From Pseudomonas sp. R84 (GTDB lineage Bacteria; Pseudomonadota; Gammaproteobacteria; Pseudomonadales; Pseudomonadaceae): 64,000 nucleotides of DNA. Positions 60,394 to 64,000 of this stretch are shown piece by piece. The stretch lies in contig NZ_CP019426.1 in NCBI RefSeq assembly GCF_009834515.1, positions 6,031,501-6,095,500 on the forward strand, in the 5' to 3' direction. Within the stretch, counting starts at the first letter, position 1. Each line of letters starts with the position of its first letter. A program made the translations under genes and the position numbers. The notes beneath the pieces are model-generated. The model did not search any database. It worked only from the letters and a program-made list of their open reading frames with translations, and had not been told where the DNA came from.

Positions 60394-62391
60394 TTAGTCT
60401 TCCAGCAGCTCTTCCGCCTGACCCAGGATGTTTTCCAGGGTGAAGCCGAACTCTTCGAACAGTGCCGAAGCCGGAGCCGATTCGCCGTAAGTGGTCATGC
60501 CGATCACGCGACCTTCCAGACCCACGTACTTGAACCAGAAGTCGGCGTGAGCCGCTTCGATCGCGATACGCGCGCTGACCTGCAACGGTAGCACCGCCTG
60601 CTTGTAGCCCGCGTCCTGAGCATCGAACACGCTGGTGCAAGGCATGGAAACCACACGCACCTTGCGGCCCTGCTCGGTCAGTTTGTCGTAAGCCTGAACC
60701 GCCAGACCGACTTCCGAACCGGTCGAAATCAGGATCAGCTCAGGCTCGCCTGCGCAGTCCTTCAGCACGTAACCGCCACGGCTGATGTCGGCAATCTGGC
60801 CGGCATCACGTTCCTGGTGCTGCAGGTTCTGACGCGAGAAGATCAGCGCCGATGGGCCGTCCTTGCGCTCTAGAGCGTTCTTCCAGGCCACGGCCGATTC
60901 AACGGCATCGGCTGGACGCCAGGTGTCGAGGTTCGGTGTGGTACGCAGGCTGGTCAGCTGTTCGATCGGCTGGTGAGTCGGGCCGTCTTCGCCCAGACCG
61001 ATGGAGTCGTGGGTGTAGACGTGGATCACTTGCTTCTTCATCAGCGCCGACATGCGTACGGCGTTGCGCGCATATTCCATGAACATCAGGAAGGTCGCGC
61101 CGTAAGGCACCAGGCCGCCGTGCAGGGTCACGCCGTTCATGATCGCGGTCATGCCGAATTCGCGCACGCCGTAGTACATGTAGTTGCCGCTGGCATCTTC
61201 AGCGCTGACGCCTTTGCAACCTTTCCACAGGGTCAGGTTGGAACCGGCCAGGTCAGCCGAACCGCCAAGCAGTTCCGGCAGCAGCGGGCCGAATGCGTTC
61301 AGGGTGTTCTGGCTGGCTTTACGGCTGGCAATGGTTTCGCCTTTGGCCGCAACTTCAGCGATGTAAGCCGAAGCTTTTTCCGAGAAGTCAGCTGGCAGCT
61401 CACCGCTCAGACGACGCACCAGTTCGTTGGCTTCGGTCGGGAATGCAGCGGAGTAGGCAGCGAAACGCTGATCCCACTCGGCTTCGGCCGCGCGACCTTT
61501 TTCCTTGGCATCCCACTCGGCATAGATATCGGCCGGGATTTCGAACGGGCCGTGGTTCCAGTTCAGCGCCTGACGGGTCAGCGCGATTTCCGCGTCGCCC
61601 AGTGGAGCGCCGTGGCAGTCTTCTTTGCCCTGCTTGTTCGGCGAGCCGAAACCGATGGTGGTCTTGCAGCAGATCAGGGTCGGCAGCGGGCTCTTGCGCG
61701 CGGTTTCGATGGCAGTCTTGATCTCTTCCGGATCGTGACCGTCAACGTTGCGGATCACCTGCCAGTTGTAGGCTTCGAAACGCTTCGGGGTGTCATCGGT
61801 GAACCAGCCTTCGACTTCGCCGTCGATGGAGATGCCATTGTCATCGTAGAACGCGATCAGCTTGCCCAGGCCCAAAGTGCCGGCCAGCGAAGCGACTTCG
61901 TGGGAAATGCCTTCCATCATGCAGCCATCACCCAGGAACACGTAGGTGTGGTGGTCGACGATATCGTGGCCTGGACGGTTGAACTGCGCGCCCAGTACTT
62001 TTTCAGCCAAGGCGAAACCGACGGCGTTGGCCAGACCCTGACCCAGCGGGCCGGTGGTGGTTTCAACACCCGGGGTGTAACCGAATTCCGGGTGGCCCGG
62101 GGTGCGGCTGTGCAGTTGACGGAATTGCTTGAGGTCGTCGATCGACAGGTCATAACCGGTCAGGTGCAACAGCGAGTAGATCAACATCGAGCCGTGGCCG
62201 TTGGACAGCACGAAGCGGTCACGGTCGGCGAACGATGGATTGCTCGGGTTGTGCTTGAGGTAGTCGCGCCAAAGCACTTCGGCGATATCTGCCATACCCA
62301 TAGGGGCACCGGGATGGCCGCTGTTGGCTTTTTGCACGGCATCCATGCTGAGGGCACGAATGGCGTTGGCACGCTCACGACGGCTAGGCAT
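60394..62391 (-). CDS. tktA: Transketolase
   Basis: A 665-residue thiamine diphosphate enzyme of the pentose phosphate pathway. N-terminal [20 protein letters not shown] is typical, the TPP-binding motif is [15 protein letters not shown] (about residue 155), and [20 protein letters not shown] (about 470) is the transketolase signature in the pyrimidine domain. The ATG at 62391 follows AGGAG. It precedes epd and pgk on the same strand, the common tkt-epd-pgk-fba order. Confidence 0.96.
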   Translation of the reverse strand: MPSRRERANAIRALSMDAVQKANSGHPGAPMGMADIAEVLWRDYLKHNPSNPSFADRDRFVLSNGHGSMLIYSLLHLTGYDLSIDDLKQFRQLHSRTPGHPEFGYTPGVETTTGPLGQGLANAVGFALAEKVLGAQFNRPGHDIVDHHTYVFLGDGCMMEGISHEVASLAGTLGLGKLIAFYDDNGISIDGEVEGWFTDDTPKRFEAYNWQVIRNVDGHDPEEIKTAIETARKSPLPTLICCKTTIGFGSPNKQGKEDCHGAPLGDAEIALTRQALNWNHGPFEIPADIYAEWDAKEKGRAAEAEWDQRFAAYSAAFPTEANELVRRLSGELPADFSEKASAYIAEVAAKGETIASRKASQNTLNAFGPLLPELLGGSADLAGSNLTLWKGCKGVSAEDASGNYMYYGVREFGMTAIMNGVTLHGGLVPYGATFLMFMEYARNAVRMSALMKKQVIHVYTHDSIGLGEDGPTHQPIEQLTSLRTTPNLDTWRPADAVESAVAWKNALERKDGPSALIFSRQNLQHQERDAGQIADISRGGYVLKDCAGEPELILISTGSEVGLAVQAYDKLTEQGRKVRVVSMPCTSVFDAQDAGYKQAVLPLQVSARIAIEAAHADFWFKYVGLEGRVIGMTTYGESAPASALFEEFGFTLENILGQAEELLED

Positions 62392-62585
62392 CGCTGATCT
62401 CCTGGGTTCTGGTAAGTCGAAACGGAAAAAAGGAGGGCATTTTCCCTCACCGGGGCGCCTCGGGGCAATGACAGATAGTCATCGGGGGGCGTTTTTCCAA
62501 TGGATAGCGGCGCTTTCTGTTGGTGAAACCTTTCCGCTACTCGTTTGTAGAGTTAACCGGTTGGAGAGAAGTGCCATTTATCGAG

Positions 62586-62609
62586 CAATATCAAAACTTT
62601 TTGATATTG
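62586..62609. promoter_or_regulatory. 24-bp palindrome, probable operator of the ArsR-methyltransferase regulator
   Basis: CAATATCAAAA (62586-62596), centre CT, TTTTGATATTG (62599-62609): 11-bp perfect arms, 41 bp before the start of the ArsR-type gene. AT-rich symmetric sites of this size are typical for ArsR-family repressors. Confidence 0.75.
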
Positions 62610-62649
62610 GCCTTGCGATGAATTCCCCCCGTCTCTAGACTGCGGCCCT

Positions 62650-63645
62650 ATGAATTTACGCGTGCCTTCCATTCGCCATGACGATTGCGACGAGCTGGCG
62701 GCCCTGTGCAAGGCCGGCGGCGATCCGTTGCGGCTGAATGTATTGCGCGCGCTGGCCAACGATTCGTTCGGTGTTCTGGAGTTGGCGCAGATTTTCGGCA
62801 TTGGCCAGTCCGGCATGAGTCATCACCTCAAGGTACTGGCACAAGCCGACCTGGTGGCGACCCGCCGTGAAGGCAACGCTATTTTCTATCGCCGCGCCCT
62901 GCCCCACAGCGAACTGCTCGGCGGCAAGTTGCACGCGGCATTGTTAGAAGAAGTCGACAATCTGGATCTGCCCGACGATGTGCAAGCGCGCATCGAGCAG
63001 GTTCACGGCCAACGTGCCGCCGCCAGCCAGGACTTTTTCGCCCGGGTGGCGGAGAAATTCCGTGCCCAGCAAGACTTGATCGCAGGCCTGCCGCAGTACC
63101 GTGACAGTGTGCTGGCCCTGCTCGACAAACTGAACTTCAATGGTGCAGCCACGGCCATTGAAGTCGGCCCCGGCGATGGTGCTTTTCTGCCGGAGCTGGC
63201 CCGTCGCTTCGGCACCGTAACCGCGCTGGACAACAGCCCGGCGATGCTCGAACTGGCGCGTCAGGTATGTGAACGTGAACAGCTGGCTAACGTCAGCCTG
63301 CAATTGGCCGATGCATTGAACGGTACAAGCCTTCAGGCCGATTGTGTGGTGTTGAACATGGTGTTGCACCATTTCGCCGCGCCGGCCGATGCGCTCAAGC
63401 ACATGGCCGACCTGCTGCAACCGGGCGGTAGTCTGCTCGTGACAGAGTTATGTAGCCACAACCAGAGTTGGGCCAGGGAGGCCTGCGGTGATCTGTGGTT
63501 GGGGTTTGAACAGGACGATTTGGCCCGTTGGGCCACCGCTGCGGGACTCGTTCCCGGGGAAAGCCTCTATGTAGGCTTACGTAATGGTTTCCAGATCCAG
63601 GTCCGCCACTTTCAGCGACCGGCTGGCGACACTCACCATCGGTAA
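62650..63645 (+). CDS. ArsR-family regulator fused to a SAM-methyltransferase-like domain (SahR-like)
   Basis: A 331-residue protein with an N-terminal winged helix of the ArsR type (ALANDSFGVLELAQIFGIGQ, SGMSHHLKVLAQADLVATRR, about 35-80) and a C-terminal class I methyltransferase domain (AIEVGPGDGAFLPELARRFG at about 175; VVLNMVLHHFAAPADALKHM at about 235). There are no obvious metal-binding cysteines of ArsR/SmtB. This architecture, 18 nt upstream of metK, resembles SahR, which controls the SAM cycle by sensing S-adenosylhomocysteine. The ATG at 62650 has no strong ribosome binding site. The ligand is inference. Confidence 0.82.
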   Translation: MNLRVPSIRHDDCDELAALCKAGGDPLRLNVLRALANDSFGVLELAQIFGIGQSGMSHHLKVLAQADLVATRREGNAIFYRRALPHSELLGGKLHAALLEEVDNLDLPDDVQARIEQVHGQRAAASQDFFARVAEKFRAQQDLIAGLPQYRDSVLALLDKLNFNGAATAIEVGPGDGAFLPELARRFGTVTALDNSPAMLELARQVCEREQLANVSLQLADALNGTSLQADCVVLNMVLHHFAAPADALKHMADLLQPGGSLLVTELCSHNQSWAREACGDLWLGFEQDDLARWATAAGLVPGESLYVGLRNGFQIQVRHFQRPAGDTHHR

Positions 63646-63663
63646 ATTCAGGAAAACATCGAG

Positions 63664-64000
63664 ATGAGCGAATACTCCCTCTTCACCTCCGAGTCCGTGT
63701 CCGAAGGACATCCGGACAAAATCGCCGACCAGATTTCCGATGCGGTGCTGGACGCCATCATTACCCAGGACAAACACGCACGCGTTGCCGTGGAAACCCT
63801 GGTCAAGACTGGCGTGGCAATCGTTGCCGGTGAAGTGACCACCAGCGCCTGGGTCGATCTGGAAGAGATCGTGCGTAACGTGATTCTCGACATCGGCTAT
63901 AACAGCTCCGACGTCGGCTTCGACGGCGCGACCTGCGGCGTGATGAACATCATCGGCAAGCAGTCCCCAGACATCAACCAGGGTGTTGACCGTGCCAAGC
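63664..64000 (+). CDS. metK: S-adenosylmethionine synthetase, 5' part (cut by window edge)
   Basis: The first 112 codons are present: [20 protein letters not shown] holds the ATP-binding SEGHPDK histidine and aspartate, followed by [20 protein letters not shown] and [13 protein letters not shown]. The enzyme makes SAM from methionine and ATP. It begins 18 nt after the ArsR-methyltransferase gene and is probably in its operon, which suggests feedback control by that regulator. Confidence 0.97.
   Translation, partial: MSEYSLFTSESVSEGHPDKIADQISDAVLDAIITQDKHARVAVETLVKTGVAIVAGEVTTSAWVDLEEIVRNVILDIGYNSSDVGFDGATCGVMNIIGKQSPDINQGVDRAK

Noticed and set aside
62392..62649. SAM or SAH riboswitch upstream of the metK operon
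   Set aside because: I could not match a SAM-I/II or SAH consensus; the clear feature is a short DNA palindrome suited to a protein repressor.

Overview
The window reads as chromosome from a Pseudomonas of the P. fluorescens group. The coding DNA is GC-rich with Pseudomonas codon use, many intergenic gaps carry paired REP-type hairpins of the kinds known from fluorescent pseudomonads, and gene order closely follows the choline/glycine betaine/carnitine region I recall from P. aeruginosa (PA5372-PA5415). Assignments rest on motifs and gene order read by eye; no database search was run.

Layout. 1-6.4 kb: the 5' end of glyA, a TraX-like membrane protein, threonine aldolase, a short-chain dehydrogenase, and the divergent gbcB/gbcA pair. 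6.4-7.2 kb: a non-coding tandem array of DnaA boxes. 7.2-15 kb: a minus-strand run that reads dipeptidase, DUF5943-like gene, dgcA, dgcB, etfA, etfB (dimethylglycine demethylation). 15-16.5 kb: an LprI-like protein, an orphan antitoxin-like regulator and a DUF3010 gene. 16.6-23.3 kb: carnitine module (cdhR, caiX, cdhC, cdhA, cdhB, gamma-butyrobetaine hydroxylase, small unknown gene). 23.4-29.8 kb: gbdR, sdaB and the quaternary-amine ABC transporter cbcXWV. 30-36.5 kb: betT and betIBA with a BetI operator. 36.8-51 kb: TldD/PmbA pair, MFS transporter, dbpA, flavoprotein, YccS-like protein, periplasmic binding protein, ElaA, small winged-helix protein, YgjP-like peptidase, REC-PAS-GGDEF-EAL regulator. 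51-56 kb: an accessory stretch with a PL7 alginate lyase lacking a signal peptide, AT-rich orphan genes, a DUF6124/DUF3077-type gene behind a structured leader, and two convergent hipBA loci of which one is truncated. 56-64 kb: core carbon metabolism and the methyl cycle (fba, mliC, small lipoprotein, pgk, epd, tkt, ArsR-methyltransferase regulator, 5' part of metK).

How it works together. Choline enters by BetT or CbcXWV and BetA/BetB oxidise it to glycine betaine. Gamma-butyrobetaine is hydroxylated to carnitine, which CdhA, CdhC and CdhB turn into glycine betaine. GbcAB removes one methyl group, DgcAB with the electron transfer flavoprotein removes a second, sarcosine oxidase (not in the window) the third, and GlyA with SdaB take glycine via serine to pyruvate. 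GbdR and CdhR, two related GATase1-AraC regulators, and BetI control this. Tandem direct repeats with a 21-bp period lie in front of both cbcX and caiX.

Most interesting non-coding signals: (1) four TTATCCACA boxes in a degenerate tandem repeat at 6511-7120, each about 59 bp after a TTTTTGAYC tract, with three more perfect boxes in the neighbouring etf genes; (2) a leader at 53113-53434 in which one segment can pair either with an upstream copy or with the segment that contains the translation start; (3) a recombined pair of hipBA loci enclosed by a 21-bp direct repeat.
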